A stretch of 64,000 nucleotides of DNA from an uncultured Clostridia bacterium (GTDB lineage: Bacteria; Bacillota; Clostridia; Oscillospirales; Acutalibacteraceae), in NCBI GenBank assembly GCA_947627135.1, contig CANQUV010000001.1, positions 62,001 to 126,000 on the forward strand. Direction: 5' to 3'. Positions within the stretch are counted from its first letter, which is position 1; each line of letters starts with the position of its first letter. This document shows, piece after piece, positions 63,735 to 64,000 of this stretch. Both the position numbers and the translations under genes were made by a program. The notes beneath the pieces were generated by a model that was not told where the DNA came from, ran no database searches, and saw only the letters and a program-made list of their open reading frames with translations.

Positions 63735-63946
63735 AGGTAACTCCCTCCGATGAAATACATATAATTAAAATATTCGTTCTTTAGAATTTTTATGATTATA
63801 TCATAAAATATATAACCTTGTAAACTTTATAGCTTAAAATTACTGTTTAATAAATTAATTTTTAAAAAATTATACTTATTTTAATCTATTTATTACATTT
63901 TATAAAGCTGCAAGTCATAAAAAATAAAATTAAAACAGTAAAATAT

Positions 63947-63977
63947 ACACCTTCACTTTTTGTGAAGGTGTTTTTTA
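63947..63977 (+). terminator. Rho-independent terminator at the right edge
   Basis: ACACCTTCAC (63947-63956) and GTGAAGGTGT (63962-63971), then TTTTT. The gene it belongs to may be on either side; T run is on the plus strand. Confidence 0.75.
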
Positions 63978-64000
63978 TACTCTTTCGCAAATTACTATAA

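Noticed and set aside
63735-63946. Manganese riboswitch upstream of mntP
   Set aside because: I looked for the conserved helices and loops of the yybP-ykoY type and could not identify them; the stretch is plain AT-rich DNA.
1-64000. tRNA or rRNA genes
   Set aside because: No cloverleaf-like or rRNA-like sequence was recognised by eye. A tRNAscan/Infernal run would be decisive.

Overview
The window reads as a chromosomal segment of a low-GC, spore-forming gut Clostridium-class Firmicute, probably near Ruminococcus/Oscillospiraceae. The reasons are AT-rich DNA with strong AGGAGG-type ribosome sites, a secreted GH13 amylase with CBM26-like and dockerin domains (amylosome-like), a CotJC-type manganese catalase remnant, a BclA-like collagen-repeat protein beside a glycosyltransferase, and DegV, MntP and DUF1015 proteins. 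No rRNA, tRNA or CRISPR array was seen. The species call is inference.

Layout. 1-3 kb: tail of an unknown gene, a BspA-type leucine-rich-repeat protein and a 5'-truncated cotJC. 3-26.3 kb: a minus-strand accessory island, almost all unfamiliar. It forms two transcription units. Unit A (26277 to 16887) encodes an HTH-like regulator, a membrane protein, two unknown proteins, an Hsp70/actin-fold ATPase, a Ycf46-like AAA+ ATPase, a membrane-anchored zincin and a small acidic protein. Unit B starts at a perfect sigma-A promoter (15949-15977) and encodes a two-TM membrane protein, a second Hsp70-like ATPase, an unknown 601-residue protein and a HerA-type hexameric ATPase. It ends in what look like cargo genes: a papain-fold (Tox-PL-like) toxin, an Imm35-like immunity protein, a two-Cys precursor peptide and its radical SAM/SPASM maturase. 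The toxin and the precursor peptide share a similar N-terminal leader. My main hypothesis is that this is an uncharacterised chaperone/ATPase machine that handles or exports a toxin and a modified peptide.

26.9-32 kb: ordinary genes (frameshifted esterase, DapL-like aminotransferase, GNATs, LysR). 32.0-42.3 kb: a GC-richer integrative element with two tyrosine recombinases, an excisionase, a candidate structured RNA, a small set of cargo genes and a Phd-Doc module. It sits inside an anion-permease gene whose two halves lie on either side of a 10-bp direct repeat. 42.6-46.2 kb: DegV, VOC protein, AAC(6')-like acetyltransferase, methyltransferase and AraC regulator.

46.87-48.29 kb: a tyrosine recombinase gene between perfect 31-bp inverted repeats, with a perfect outward promoter 22 bp inside the right repeat and aimed at a large membrane protein. 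This is very likely a self-contained promoter switch (phase variation). 51.7-64 kb: housekeeping genes (beta-helix transferase, PAP2 phosphatase, methyltransferase, DUF1015, endonuclease IV), a 39-residue Cys/Asn-rich membrane peptide, the dockerin amylase, the collagen-like protein with its glycosyltransferase, and MntP.
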